A stretch of DNA of 64,000 nucleotides, taken from contig NZ_RDQF01000001.1 of the NCBI RefSeq assembly GCF_004114425.1, positions 62,001-126,000 on the forward strand, given 5' to 3'. Origin of the DNA: Bradyrhizobium vignae. GTDB taxonomy: Bacteria > Pseudomonadota > Alphaproteobacteria > Rhizobiales > Xanthobacteraceae. This document shows, in pieces, positions 34,186-43,411 of the stretch (position 1 is its first letter; each line of letters starts with the position of its first letter). The notes beneath the pieces are model-generated. The model was not told the origin of the DNA, made no database searches, and saw only the letters and a program-made list of their open reading frames with translations. The translations under genes and the position numbers were made by a program.

Positions 34186-35292
34186 CTACTCGGCCGCAGC
34201 CGCGATCCGCTCCGGGAACGCTGCGGCCAGCGAGTCACGATCCGGCTTCAGCACACCGCGCTCGGTAATCAGGCCGGTGACAAGCCGCGCCGGGGTCACG
34301 TCGAAGGCGTAATTCGCGACCGGCGAGTTCTCCGGCACGATGCGTACCGTCTCCAGCCTTCCGTCTGCGGTGCGGCCGGTCATGTCGGTGACTTCAACGC
34401 CACTGCGCTGCTCGATCGGAATGTCACGGATGCCGTCATGGACGGCGAAGTCGATCGTCGGCGACGGCAGCGCGACGTAGAAGGGCACGCCATTGTCATG
34501 CGCGGCAAGCGCCTTGAGATAGGTGCCGATCTTGTTGCAGACGTCGCCATTGGCGGCGACGCGGTCGGTGCCGACGATGGCGAGATCGACCATACCGTGC
34601 TGCATCAGGTGTCCGCCGGTATTGTCCGGGATCACCGTGTGCGGCACGCCGTGATGGCCGAGCTCCCAGGCCGTGAGCGAGGCGCCCTGGTTGCGCGGCC
34701 GGGTCTCGTCGACCCAGACATGGACCTTGATGCCGCGCTCATGTGCAAGATAGATCGGCGCCGTCGCCGTGCCCCAATCGACGGTGGCGAGCCAGCCGGC
34801 GTTGCAATGGGTCAGCACGTTGACCACTTCGCCCGGCTTCTTCGCCGCGATCGCCTCGATCAACTTCAGACCGTTGTCGGCGATGCCACGGTTGATCTCG
34901 ACGTCCTGCTCGACGATCTCGTCGGCGCGCGCATAGGCCGCTTCCGCCCGTTCCACCGGATCGATCGGCGCGAGCGCCGCGCGCATCTCGTCCAGGGCCC
35001 ATTTCAGATTGATCGCGGTCGGCCGCGCCACGACGAGCGTGTCATAAGCGCGCTTCAGGCCCTCGTCCGAGGCATCCTCGCGCATGGCGAGCGCCATGCC
35101 GTAAGCGGCGGTGGCGCCGATCAGCGGCGCGCCGCGCACCAGCATGTCACGAATGGCAACTGCCGCGTCTTCACACGCCGTCAGCCTCGCAATGACGAAT
35201 TCATGCGGCAGCCGGCGCTGGTCGATCGCACCGACCGACCAGCCGTCACGCTCGCGCCAGATGCTGCGGAAATGCTTGCCGTCGACCTTCAT
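34186..35292 (-). CDS. mtnA: S-methyl-5-thioribose-1-phosphate isomerase
   Basis: Converts methylthioribose-1-phosphate to methylthioribulose-1-phosphate in the methionine salvage pathway. 368 residues, the usual length; eIF2B-like fold. Family signatures include [40 protein letters not shown], the catalytic Cys and Asp in THCNAG and [20 protein letters not shown]. It starts 18 bp after mtnP, forming an operon. The remaining salvage enzymes are not in this window. Confidence 0.95.
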   Translation of the reverse strand: MKVDGKHFRSIWRERDGWSVGAIDQRRLPHEFVIARLTACEDAAVAIRDMLVRGAPLIGATAAYGMALAMREDASDEGLKRAYDTLVVARPTAINLKWALDEMRAALAPIDPVERAEAAYARADEIVEQDVEINRGIADNGLKLIEAIAAKKPGEVVNVLTHCNAGWLATVDWGTATAPIYLAHERGIKVHVWVDETRPRNQGASLTAWELGHHGVPHTVIPDNTGGHLMQHGMVDLAIVGTDRVAANGDVCNKIGTYLKALAAHDNGVPFYVALPSPTIDFAVHDGIRDIPIEQRSGVEVTDMTGRTADGRLETVRIVPENSPVANYAFDVTPARLVTGLITERGVLKPDRDSLAAAFPERIAAAAE

Positions 35293-35310
35293 GGCATTCT
35301 GCCTTTCGTA

Positions 35311-36186
35311 TCACGCCCGCAGCACGCGTCCTGCCACGGCGTCGAGCTTCTTCAGAAGCTCGGGATCGCGCGCCTCGGGCGCCGTGATCAGCGCGGTGTC
35401 GAGCGCGCGGTCCGAACCGATCGGGCACGACTCGTGCTCGCGCGGGAAATCCTTGGCTAGCCGCGCCACCAGCGCCTTCGCCTTGTCGGCGTTCGAGTTC
35501 AGCACGCGGATGATGTCCTGAACGGTGACGGCGTCATGATCGGGATGCCAGCAGTCGAAATCCGTCACCATTGCAACGGTGGCGTAACAAATCTCCGCCT
35601 CACGCGCGAGCTTCGCCTCGGGCATGTTGGTCATGCCGATCACGGAATAGCCGAGCGTCTTGTAGGTCATGCTTTCCGCGTAAGTGGAGAATTGCGGCCC
35701 TTCCATGCAGACATAGGTGCCGCCGCGCGCGATCGCGATGCCCTCGGCCTCAGCCGCCGCGGCAAGATGGATGCGCAGCCGCGGCGAGACCGGATGCGCC
35801 ATCGACACATGCGCGACGCAGCCTCGGCCGAAGAACGAGCTCTCGCGCTTGTGGGTGCGGTCGACGAACTGGTCGACGAGAACGAAGGTGCCCGGCGGAA
35901 GTTCCTCTTTGAAGGAGCCGCAGGCCGACAGCGAGATCAAGTCCGTGACGCCGGCGCGCTTCAGCACGTCGATGTTGGCACGGTAGTTGATGTCGGAGGG
36001 GGAGAGCCGGTGACCCCTGTCATGCCGCGGCAGGAACACCACCGGCAGGCCGGCGATGGAGCCACGCCGCAGGGGCGCAGAGGGCTCGCCCCAAGGGCTC
36101 TTGATCACCTCTTCGCGAGCACCCTCGAGGCCCGGCAGGTCGTAGATGCCCGAGCCCCCGATGATACCCAATACCGCCCGCGTCAT
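35311..36186 (-). CDS. mtnP: S-methyl-5'-thioadenosine phosphorylase
   Basis: Phosphorolyses 5'-methylthioadenosine to adenine and methylthioribose-1-phosphate, the substrate of MtnA. 291 residues, normal length for the trimeric purine-nucleoside phosphorylase type. Motifs: GIIGGSGIYDLPGLEGAREE, LPRHDRGHRLSPSDINYRAN (phosphate-binding RH), CMEGPQFSTYAES and MTNMPEAKLAREAEICYATV. First gene of the mtnP-mtnA operon. Confidence 0.95.
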   Translation of the reverse strand: MTRAVLGIIGGSGIYDLPGLEGAREEVIKSPWGEPSAPLRRGSIAGLPVVFLPRHDRGHRLSPSDINYRANIDVLKRAGVTDLISLSACGSFKEELPPGTFVLVDQFVDRTHKRESSFFGRGCVAHVSMAHPVSPRLRIHLAAAAEAEGIAIARGGTYVCMEGPQFSTYAESMTYKTLGYSVIGMTNMPEAKLAREAEICYATVAMVTDFDCWHPDHDAVTVQDIIRVLNSNADKAKALVARLAKDFPREHESCPIGSDRALDTALITAPEARDPELLKKLDAVAGRVLRA

Positions 36187-36324
36187 GCCTGCTCCACCCT
36201 GTCCACCAAATGTGACATGGTTAAGCTATGCCAGTTTTGCGGCGGATTTGGAACGGGGGTGGAGGGGTGACGGCGGTCGCGTGAGGAGCGCGGACGACGC
36301 CGTGGAAGGAGCCGTGCGCTCGAC

Positions 36325-36597
36325 TTAAGCCGCCGTTGCCGGCTGCAGCTGGGTCGCGACCATCCGCTCCAGCGTCTCGACCGACTGGAAATTCTCCGGC
36401 GTGATCTCGGACTGCGGGATGGTGAAATCGAACTCCGCCTCGACGCCGAGCATCAGATTGACCATGTCCATCGAGGTCAGGCCGATATCGACGAGCTTCG
36501 CCTGTGGCGTGACGTCAGCGGTAAGCGAGTTCTGTTCGAGAATGCCCTTCACCAGCTTGATGATGCGGTTGCGCAAATCGGTATCGGAGGCCTGCAT
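36325..36597 (-). CDS. acyl/aminoacyl carrier protein
   Basis: 90 residues. The phosphopantetheine attachment Ser42 lies in VDIGLTSMDMVNLML, a GLTS version of the usual DSL motif. The N-terminus is LRNRIIKLVKGILEQ, with the typical four-helix pattern. ATG 36597 is preferred over a TTG two codons upstream. It sits divergent to the acyl-CoA dehydrogenase-like and amino acid:carrier-protein ligase genes and is the likely acceptor of that ligase. In B. japonicum small carrier proteins encoded next to these ligases are aminoacylated on phosphopantetheine. Confidence 0.88.
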   Translation of the reverse strand: MQASDTDLRNRIIKLVKGILEQNSLTADVTPQAKLVDIGLTSMDMVNLMLGVEAEFDFTIPQSEITPENFQSVETLERMVATQLQPATAA

Positions 36598-36956
36598 CGG
36601 CAAATTCCCATCTGTCTATCGGAGGCGGATCGGACTGCCGGCCACGATGGGCACGGTCTGCCGGTCCTGCAATGGGCGGCAGCAATACTTCGCGCTTCTT
36701 AGTAAACGATGACTCAGATTGTCCGAAATTCAGGCTTCTTCCGGAATCCTAACACGATGCTGGAAAATCGGGTGATGCAAACAACCGGACCTTAACTGTT
36801 CGTTCGGAATTGGGTTTTGTTTACCCTCTATTTCATCGACGAATTTGAATTAAATCCGTAGCCTCGTCTCACAAGCAAAGATGGCCGGAGGATCGCTTCA
36901 AGCGGCATCGCGAATGATGCCGGCGATCTCGAACGGCAAACCGGAGGCGGACGAGT
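36598..36956. other. 359-bp divergent intergenic region, AT-richer than surroundings
   Basis: No gene seen. Contains markedly AT-rich stretches (e.g. TTAACTGTTCGTTCGGAATT and GAATTTGAATTAAATCCG) in otherwise GC-rich DNA, consistent with promoters for the carrier-protein gene leftward and the dehydrogenase gene rightward. No inverted repeat of note. A GGAGG lies 13 bp before the ATG at 36957. Confidence 0.5.
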
Positions 36957-38174
36957 ATGAACGTGCGTGAAGCAGTCCTCACTGTCGACGAGATGCAGAC
37001 CGGATTTCTCGAGCAGGGTCCCTCCCTGATCGAGCGTGCCGCGCGGACCGCCGCAGCGGCCGCAGCCGACGCAGACGGGGTCGATCGCGACGCCCGCTTC
37101 CCGCACAAGGCTTTCGACGTCGCACGCGAGCAAAAGCTGCTCGGCGTGATGGTTCCGGTCGAGTTCGGCGGCTTCGGCGCCTCGATCTATGACGTCACCG
37201 ACATCTGCTACACGCTCGGGCGCGCCTGCGCTTCGACGGCGATGATCTACGCGATGCACCAGACCAAGGTCGCCTGCGTCGTCAGGCACGGCCATGGCAT
37301 TCCCTGGATGGAGACCATGATGCGCCGGGTCGCCCGCGACCAGTGGCTGCTCGCCTCTTCCACTACCGAGGGCCAGAATGGCGGCAACATCCGCGCCAGC
37401 GCTGCCGCGGTCGACCATGCCGGCGACACCGTCTCGCTCGTGCGCGACGCCACCGTGATCTCCTATGGTGCCGAAGCCGACGGCCTCGTCACCATCGCCC
37501 GCCGCGCCACCGATGCCGCCGCCTCCGACCAGGTGCTGCTGGCGCTCGCCAAGGACGACTATTCGCTGAAGCGGACGCTCGGCTGGGAAACGCTCGGCAT
37601 GCGCGGCACCTGCTCGACCGGGTTCGAACTGAGGGTCGACTGCCCCGCCGACCGCGTCTTTCCGGAATCCTATGACAAGATCCACGCCCAGACCATGACG
37701 CCGTTCGCGCATCTGTGCTGGTCGTCGGCCTGGGCCGGCATCGCCGCTGCGGCCGTGACCCGCGCGCAGGCTTTCATCCGTAAGGCTGCGCGCTCTTCCG
37801 GCGGCCAGATGCCCCCGGCCGCGGCGCATTTCACCGCCGCCAAGATGTCGCTGGCCAAGCTGCGCGCGCTGATTGCCGCCAACATCGACGCCTTCGCCAG
37901 CGCCGAGCATGACGAGCGGGCGCTCGGCTCGCTCGACTTCCAGTCCTCCATCACGCTGCTGAAGGTGCAGGCCTCCGAGCTCGCGGTCGAGACCGTGATG
38001 CATGCTATGCGCACCGCGGGCCTTTCCGGCTACCGCAACGACGGCGAGTTCACCATGGGCCGGCACCTCCGCGACGTGCTGTCGTCGCCGATCATGATCA
38101 ACAACGACCGCATTCTGGCCAACGCCGCCACCTCGACGCTGATGAGCGGGGTGCCATCGAGTCTTCATGACTGA
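36957..38174 (+). CDS. acyl-CoA dehydrogenase-like flavoprotein of the aminoacyl-CP cluster
   Basis: 405 residues, acyl-CoA dehydrogenase fold. Visible: GVMVPVEFGGFGASIYDVTD in the N-domain, STTEGQNGGNIRASAAAVDH in the mid-domain, and GLSGYRNDGEFTMGRHLRDV in the C-domain. Together with the carrier protein and the amino acid ligase it probably acts on a carrier-bound aminoacyl or acyl thioester rather than on CoA fatty acids; similar enzymes oxidise carrier-bound prolyl or other aminoacyl groups in natural-product pathways. Specific reaction unknown. Confidence 0.85.
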   Translation: MNVREAVLTVDEMQTGFLEQGPSLIERAARTAAAAAADADGVDRDARFPHKAFDVAREQKLLGVMVPVEFGGFGASIYDVTDICYTLGRACASTAMIYAMHQTKVACVVRHGHGIPWMETMMRRVARDQWLLASSTTEGQNGGNIRASAAAVDHAGDTVSLVRDATVISYGAEADGLVTIARRATDAAASDQVLLALAKDDYSLKRTLGWETLGMRGTCSTGFELRVDCPADRVFPESYDKIHAQTMTPFAHLCWSSAWAGIAAAAVTRAQAFIRKAARSSGGQMPPAAAHFTAAKMSLAKLRALIAANIDAFASAEHDERALGSLDFQSSITLLKVQASELAVETVMHAMRTAGLSGYRNDGEFTMGRHLRDVLSSPIMINNDRILANAATSTLMSGVPSSLHD

Positions 38175-38231
38175 CGTGCCTTCGCGACCAGACCAACAAG
38201 CACAATTTCGAGATAGCAGGACATCGACCCC

Positions 38232-39212
38232 ATGAATATTGCCGTCCTCCCCAATTCGCCCGATACTGCGCCGCAAGTGATCGATCCGCTCGATCATCTC
38301 GCCGACAAGCTGTTCCACCGCATGGGCGCCGATGGCGTCTATGCCCGCACCGCGCTCTATGAGGGCGTCGTCGAGAAGCTCGCCGGGTTGATCACCAGCC
38401 ATCGCGAAGCCGGTACCGAAGTGATGCGCTTCCCGCCGGTGATGAGCCGCGCGCAGCTGGAAAAATCCGGCTATCTCAAGAGCTTCCCGAACCTGCTCGG
38501 CTGCGTCTGCGGCCTGCATGGCACCGAGCGCGAGATCAACGCCGCGGTCAGCCGCTTCGATACCGGCGGCGACTGGACGACGTCACTGTCGCCCGCCGAC
38601 CTCGTGCTGTCTCCGGCCGCCTGCTATCCCGTCTACCCGATCGCGGCGAGCCGTGGCCAATTGCCGAAGGGCGGCCTGCGCTTCGACGTCGCCGCCGACT
38701 GCTTCCGCCGTGAGCCGTCGAAACATCTCGACCGGCTGCAATCGTTCCGGATGCGCGAATATGTCTGCATCGGCACGCCCGACGACGTCGCCGATTTCCG
38801 CGAGCGCTGGATGGTGCGCGCGCAGGCCATCGCCCGCGACCTCGGCCTCACCTTCCGCGTCGACTATGCCAGCGATCCGTTCTTCGGCCGGGTCGGCCAG
38901 ATGAAGGCGGTGAGCCAGAAGCAGCAACAGCTCAAGTTCGAGCTCCTCATTCCGCTGCGCTCGGAGGAACAGCCGACTGCCTGCATGAGCTTCAACTATC
39001 ATCGCGAGCATTTCGGCACGACCTGGGGAATCCAGGACGCCAATGGCGAGCCGGCCCATACCGGCTGCGTTGCCTTCGGCATGGATCGCCTCGCCGTCGC
39101 CATGTTCCACACCCACGGCACCGATCTTTCAGCCTGGCCCGCCAAGGTACGGGACGTCCTGGGCCTGCAGCCGCATGTTGCGGCAGGCGCCCACGGCGAA
39201 GGCTGGCGCTAA
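38232..39212 (+). CDS. amino acid--[acyl-carrier-protein] ligase (class II aaRS-like)
   Basis: 326 residues, exactly the length I recall for B. japonicum Bll0957. A truncated, atypical seryl-tRNA-synthetase-like catalytic domain without tRNA-binding arm. The zinc ligands fall at the same numbers as in that enzyme: Cys131 (SPAACYPVYP), Glu176 (SFRMREYVCI) and Cys279 (HTGCVAFGMDR). Motif 3 is FGMDRLAVAMF. The characterised enzymes activate glycine (or alanine) with ATP and transfer it to the phosphopantetheine of a small carrier protein, here most likely the product of 36325-36597. The gene follows the dehydrogenase by 57 bp. Confidence 0.95.
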   Translation: MNIAVLPNSPDTAPQVIDPLDHLADKLFHRMGADGVYARTALYEGVVEKLAGLITSHREAGTEVMRFPPVMSRAQLEKSGYLKSFPNLLGCVCGLHGTEREINAAVSRFDTGGDWTTSLSPADLVLSPAACYPVYPIAASRGQLPKGGLRFDVAADCFRREPSKHLDRLQSFRMREYVCIGTPDDVADFRERWMVRAQAIARDLGLTFRVDYASDPFFGRVGQMKAVSQKQQQLKFELLIPLRSEEQPTACMSFNYHREHFGTTWGIQDANGEPAHTGCVAFGMDRLAVAMFHTHGTDLSAWPAKVRDVLGLQPHVAAGAHGEGWR

Positions 39213-39253
39213 CGCAACTCACGAGGCCGACCATTTCTACGGGCAAGACGAGC

Positions 39254-40129
39254 GTGATCCATACCAAGGTTCGATGCCGCGAAATCACCGAGTCCGACGT
39301 CGACAAGGTCGCGGACTTGCTGACGCGCGGCTTCGTCGGCCGCTCACGCGAATACTGGATTCAGGGCCTGCGCCGGCAGGCCTTCCGACCCGTGCCGGAC
39401 GGTTATCCGCGCTTTGGCTACATGCTCGACGACGACGGCACGCCGGTCGGCGTGCTGCTCTTGATCTATACCGCGCGAAAGATCGGCGAAGAGACCGCCA
39501 TCCGGTGCAATTTGTCGAGCTGGTATGTCGACCCGGCCTATCGCAACTACGCCCCGCTGCTGACCAAGATCGCCCAGCGGCACAAGGACGTCACTTATTT
39601 CAACATCAGTCCGGCGCCATGGACCTGGCCGATCATCGAGACGCAGGGCTTTCGCGCCTATTGCCGCGGCATATTCTTCTCGGTCCCTGCGCTGGCGCGT
39701 GCGCCACGCTGGAGCGAGATCGAGGTCATCGCGCCGCATGCCAAGGAGATCGAGGGGCTTTCGGAAATGGAGACCGAGCTCCTGACGCGGCATGCGCGCT
39801 ACAATTGCCTCAGCCTCGTCTGCCGCACGCCGAAGGGAACGTTCCCCTTCATCCTGCAACCGGTGCGGATGCGCCGCGGTTTCATCGCACCGCCGGCGAT
39901 GAAGCTGATCTATTGCCGGAGTGCCGCCGAATATGCCGAATGCGCCGGCCGCATCGGCCGGTTGCTGCTGCGGCTCGGCAAGATTTCGGTGGCCGTCGAT
40001 TCCAATGAGCCGATTCCCGGCCTCGTCGGCATTCATACCGAGCGGCGCGGCCGCAAATACTTCAAGGGCCCGCATCGGCCACAGCTCGGCGATCTCACGG
40101 ACACGGAGCTCGTGTTGTACGGGCCGTAG
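39254..40129 (+). CDS. GNAT-like acyltransferase in aminoacyl-CP cluster
   Basis: 291 residues. The N-terminal half (about 5-160) has the GNAT fold pattern (RCREITESDVDKVADLLTRG; PVGVLLLIYTARKI; VDPAYRNYAPLLTKIAQ). The C-terminal half is a second, more divergent alpha/beta part with no motif I recognise. GTG start at 39254, 41 bp after the ligase gene. Position suggests that it uses the aminoacyl carrier protein as donor; this is inference. Confidence 0.7.
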   Translation: MIHTKVRCREITESDVDKVADLLTRGFVGRSREYWIQGLRRQAFRPVPDGYPRFGYMLDDDGTPVGVLLLIYTARKIGEETAIRCNLSSWYVDPAYRNYAPLLTKIAQRHKDVTYFNISPAPWTWPIIETQGFRAYCRGIFFSVPALARAPRWSEIEVIAPHAKEIEGLSEMETELLTRHARYNCLSLVCRTPKGTFPFILQPVRMRRGFIAPPAMKLIYCRSAAEYAECAGRIGRLLLRLGKISVAVDSNEPIPGLVGIHTERRGRKYFKGPHRPQLGDLTDTELVLYGP

Positions 40130-40339
40130 AGGAACGCTCAGCCCATACGCCGGACACCTGATATGTTGCGCCCTCTCGGCCGACTCTCGCAGGGACCTCT
40201 GCAATGAGGACACGCTCTCCAGCGTCAGTCACCCTCCATAAACTACTGCGATTAAGGGAATTTTCCGGGCTCTTCGCTACCCTCGGTGGCCGGAATAGGT
40301 TGCGTTAAGTCTTTTGCCTGCCGAGGTCCCGCCGACCCC

Positions 40340-43207
40340 ATGATGTCGACCCGCGACAACGAGCCTGGTGCACGCAGCGAGCAGGGCCCGGAGGCCCTGG
40401 TCGCGCTGAGCCAGCTTGCGCTCGACCACATGGAGCAGGGCGTCTGCGTCTATGATGCCGACAACCGGATCGTGCTGGTGAACCAGCGCTACCTCAGCCT
40501 GTTCGACATGTCGGCCGAGATCGTGCGGATCGGCACCAGCTATCGTGAGGTGCTTGCGCATAGCGCCTCGCGCGGCAACTTCCCGGCGGACGAGCTCGAC
40601 GCGCTGTACTCGGCGCGGATTGACCAGATCTCCGCGGGCAAGCCGTTCCGCACCGAGCAGCGGCTTGCCAGCGGCCTCGTCATGGCACTCGCGCTCAAGC
40701 CGCTTCCCGGCGGCGGCTGGATGACGATCTGCGACGATGTCACTCGCCTCGCCCGACTCGAGGCGGAATTGCGCGTCCAGACCGAGCGCAGCCAGCACGC
40801 GCTCGCCAACATGTCGCACGGCCTCATCATGTATGACGCTGAAAGTCGCGTCGTCGTCTGCAACGATCGCGTCCTGCGGCTCTATAACCTCGATCCCGGA
40901 ATCGTGAAGCCGGGGGCCTCGCATTCTGCGGTGATCGAGCACTGGATCTCGCGCGGCAATCTGCCAGGCACCTCACCCGATAAATTCCATGACGCCAGGC
41001 TGGAGGACGTACGCACGCGGCGGGCGAAAACGCTGCTGGTGATGCGCTATGACGGACGAATGGTGCAGGCCGTCTCCCGGTTCCTGCCCGACGGCGGCTG
41101 GGTGACGGTGCACGAAGACGTCACCGAGCGCCTGCAATACGAGGAGACGCTGCGGCAGCAGAATGTCATGCTCGACGCGGCGCTGGAGAACATGGCGCAC
41201 GGGCTCGCCTTCTTCGACAGCGACATGCGCCTTCGCGTCTGCAACACCACCTACCGCAAGATCTACCTTCTGTCGCTGGACGAGACCAGGCCCGGCACAC
41301 ACCTCTCCGAGCTGATCGAGCGCTCGATGGGGAGCGGCGCATTCTCTTCCGAATGCACTCCGCAGCAGCTGGTGGAAGTCGCCAGGAGCAGGATCGAAAA
41401 GCGGGACGCCTCGCCGATCCGCCGGCACATGTCCAACGGCACCGTGATCTCGGTCCGCTATTGCGCGCTCCCCGAGGGCGGCTTCGTCGCCACCTATGAG
41501 GACATTACCGAGCGCGAGCGTGCGATCGAGCAGCTGCGCGAACAATATCGCCGCTTCGATGCCGCACTGAACAACATGAGCCAGGGCCTGTGCATGCTCG
41601 ATGCGAGCCTGCGCGTGATCGTCTGCAATCGCCGTTATATCGAGATGTACGGACTGTCGCCGGAGATGGTGAAGCCCGGCGTCTCGATGCGGGAGATCAT
41701 GGAGCACAGCTGCGAGCTCGGCAATCATCCGAGCACGACCGGCGCCAAGCTCTATGCCGACTATGTCGAGAGGCTGCGCGAGGGCGAGCACACGCTGCAC
41801 CGCCATTTGAGCGACGGCCGCATCATCAAGCTCAATCACAAGCGGATGGAGCATGGCGGCTGGGTCGTCACCTACGAGGACGTCACCGAGCGTCACAAGG
41901 CCCAGGCCCGGGTGGCGCACATGGCGCGGCACGATTCGCTCACCGACCTGCCCAACCGCACGCTGTTTCACGAGAAGATGGGCGAGGGACTGAACCAGGT
42001 TGCGATCGCCGGCGGCGCCATGGCCGTGCTGTGCTTCGACCTGGACAATTTCAAGACCGTCAACGACCGCCTCGGCCACGCCGCAGGCGATCGCCTGCTG
42101 CGCTGGGTCGCGGCGCGCCTCAAGGAGAATGTCGGCGAACACGACACCGTCGCGCGGCTCGGCGGTGACGAATTCGCCGTGCTCCAGCGTGGGCCGCAAC
42201 CGCAATCGGCTGAGGAGCTCGCCCATCGCCTGGTCGACATCATCGGTCATCCCCCGCCGCTGGAAAGCCAGCCGATCCATGTCGGCGTCTCCGTCGGCAT
42301 CGCGATTGCACCCGACCACGGGCTCGATGCCGACGAGTTGATGAAATGCGCCGATCTCGCGCTGTACCAAGCCAAGGCCAAGGGGCGCGGAGCCTATCAG
42401 CTGTTCGAGCCCGAGATGGAGGAAGAGGCGCGCAGCCGGCACGCACTGGAGCAGGATCTGGCCGGCGCGCTCGAAGGACATGAATTCCACCTGGTGTTCC
42501 AACCGCAGATGCGGCTCGATTCCTCCGAGCTCACCGGCTTCGAGGCACTGCTGCGCTGGAAGCATCCCTCGCGCGGCTTCGTCTCTCCGGCCGAGTTCAT
42601 CCCGCTCGCGGAGGAGAACGGGCTGATCGTTCCGATCGGCGAATGGGTGCTGCGCACGGCCTGCGCGGCCGCCGCGGCCTGGCCCGGCGTCACCGTCGCG
42701 GTGAACCTGTCTCCGGTGCAGTTCCGCTCCCGCGGGCTGGTGGCGATGGTCGCGAGCGCACTTGCGGAAGCCGGCCTGCCGCCGCAGCGGCTCGAGCTCG
42801 AGGTCACGGAGACGGCGCTGCTCGACGACAGCGAGGCGACGATCGACATCCTGCATCAGCTCCGCGCCCTCGGCGTGCGCGTCAGTCTCGACGATTTCGG
42901 GGTCGGCTATTCCTCGCTGAGCTACTTGCGCAAGTTTCCGTTCGATCGCATCAAGATCGATCGGTCCTTCGTTGGCACGCTCGGCGAAAGCCCGGAGAGC
43001 GTCGCCATCGTCAGAACGATCGCAAGCCTCGGCTCCGTGCTCGGCGTCGAGACCACGGCCGAGGGGGTGGAGACCGAGGAGCAACTCGATTTCGTCCGCG
43101 AATGCGGCTGCACCGCCGTTCAAGGATATTATTTCGGCAAGCCGTGCCTCGCATCGGAGGTGGGCCGCACCATCGAGACGCTGAACATGGTGCGGCGCGT
43201 GGCCTGA
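40340..43207 (+). CDS. four-PAS GGDEF-EAL cyclic-di-GMP turnover protein
   Basis: 955 residues, cytoplasmic. Four consecutive PAS repeats, each with the pattern L.NM..GL...D...R..VCN..Y...Y (LDHMEQGVCVYDADNRIVLV; LANMSHGLIMYDAESRVVVC; LENMAHGLAFFDSDMRLRVC; LNNMSQGLCMLDASLRVIVC). Then GGDEF intact (ARLGGDEFAVL, about residue 608) and EAL intact (GFEALLRWKHP, about 733; EVTETALLDD; DDFGVGYSSLSYL; TTAEGVETEEQ). Both diguanylate cyclase and phosphodiesterase activity are therefore possible. No membrane helix, so sensing is of an intracellular signal. An ATG at 40340 is chosen; the start is not fixed by a strong ribosome-binding site. Confidence 0.93.
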   Translation: MMSTRDNEPGARSEQGPEALVALSQLALDHMEQGVCVYDADNRIVLVNQRYLSLFDMSAEIVRIGTSYREVLAHSASRGNFPADELDALYSARIDQISAGKPFRTEQRLASGLVMALALKPLPGGGWMTICDDVTRLARLEAELRVQTERSQHALANMSHGLIMYDAESRVVVCNDRVLRLYNLDPGIVKPGASHSAVIEHWISRGNLPGTSPDKFHDARLEDVRTRRAKTLLVMRYDGRMVQAVSRFLPDGGWVTVHEDVTERLQYEETLRQQNVMLDAALENMAHGLAFFDSDMRLRVCNTTYRKIYLLSLDETRPGTHLSELIERSMGSGAFSSECTPQQLVEVARSRIEKRDASPIRRHMSNGTVISVRYCALPEGGFVATYEDITERERAIEQLREQYRRFDAALNNMSQGLCMLDASLRVIVCNRRYIEMYGLSPEMVKPGVSMREIMEHSCELGNHPSTTGAKLYADYVERLREGEHTLHRHLSDGRIIKLNHKRMEHGGWVVTYEDVTERHKAQARVAHMARHDSLTDLPNRTLFHEKMGEGLNQVAIAGGAMAVLCFDLDNFKTVNDRLGHAAGDRLLRWVAARLKENVGEHDTVARLGGDEFAVLQRGPQPQSAEELAHRLVDIIGHPPPLESQPIHVGVSVGIAIAPDHGLDADELMKCADLALYQAKAKGRGAYQLFEPEMEEEARSRHALEQDLAGALEGHEFHLVFQPQMRLDSSELTGFEALLRWKHPSRGFVSPAEFIPLAEENGLIVPIGEWVLRTACAAAAAWPGVTVAVNLSPVQFRSRGLVAMVASALAEAGLPPQRLELEVTETALLDDSEATIDILHQLRALGVRVSLDDFGVGYSSLSYLRKFPFDRIKIDRSFVGTLGESPESVAIVRTIASLGSVLGVETTAEGVETEEQLDFVRECGCTAVQGYYFGKPCLASEVGRTIETLNMVRRVA

Positions 43208-43411
43208 CGGCTTAGGCGCGTCAAATTCCGTCCCTCGGCACGCGGCCAAACGACGAATTGTCGCATGTAGCGGCTTTGCCGGTGTTACCCGGCCGACCGC
43301 CGCACGCGGTCCGCGCAATGCGCTTTTCTTCTCACTCGATTTCAGAAACAATCATCTCACAAGAACGAGAGACGGCGGTCCCAAAGAGGCCGCCGCGAGG
43401 GAGGCGTTTCG

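Noticed and set aside
40973..43351. Open frame of 792 codons antisense to the PAS-GGDEF-EAL gene
   Set aside because: Composition is typical of the reverse complement of a GC-rich coding gene, and no domain is visible.
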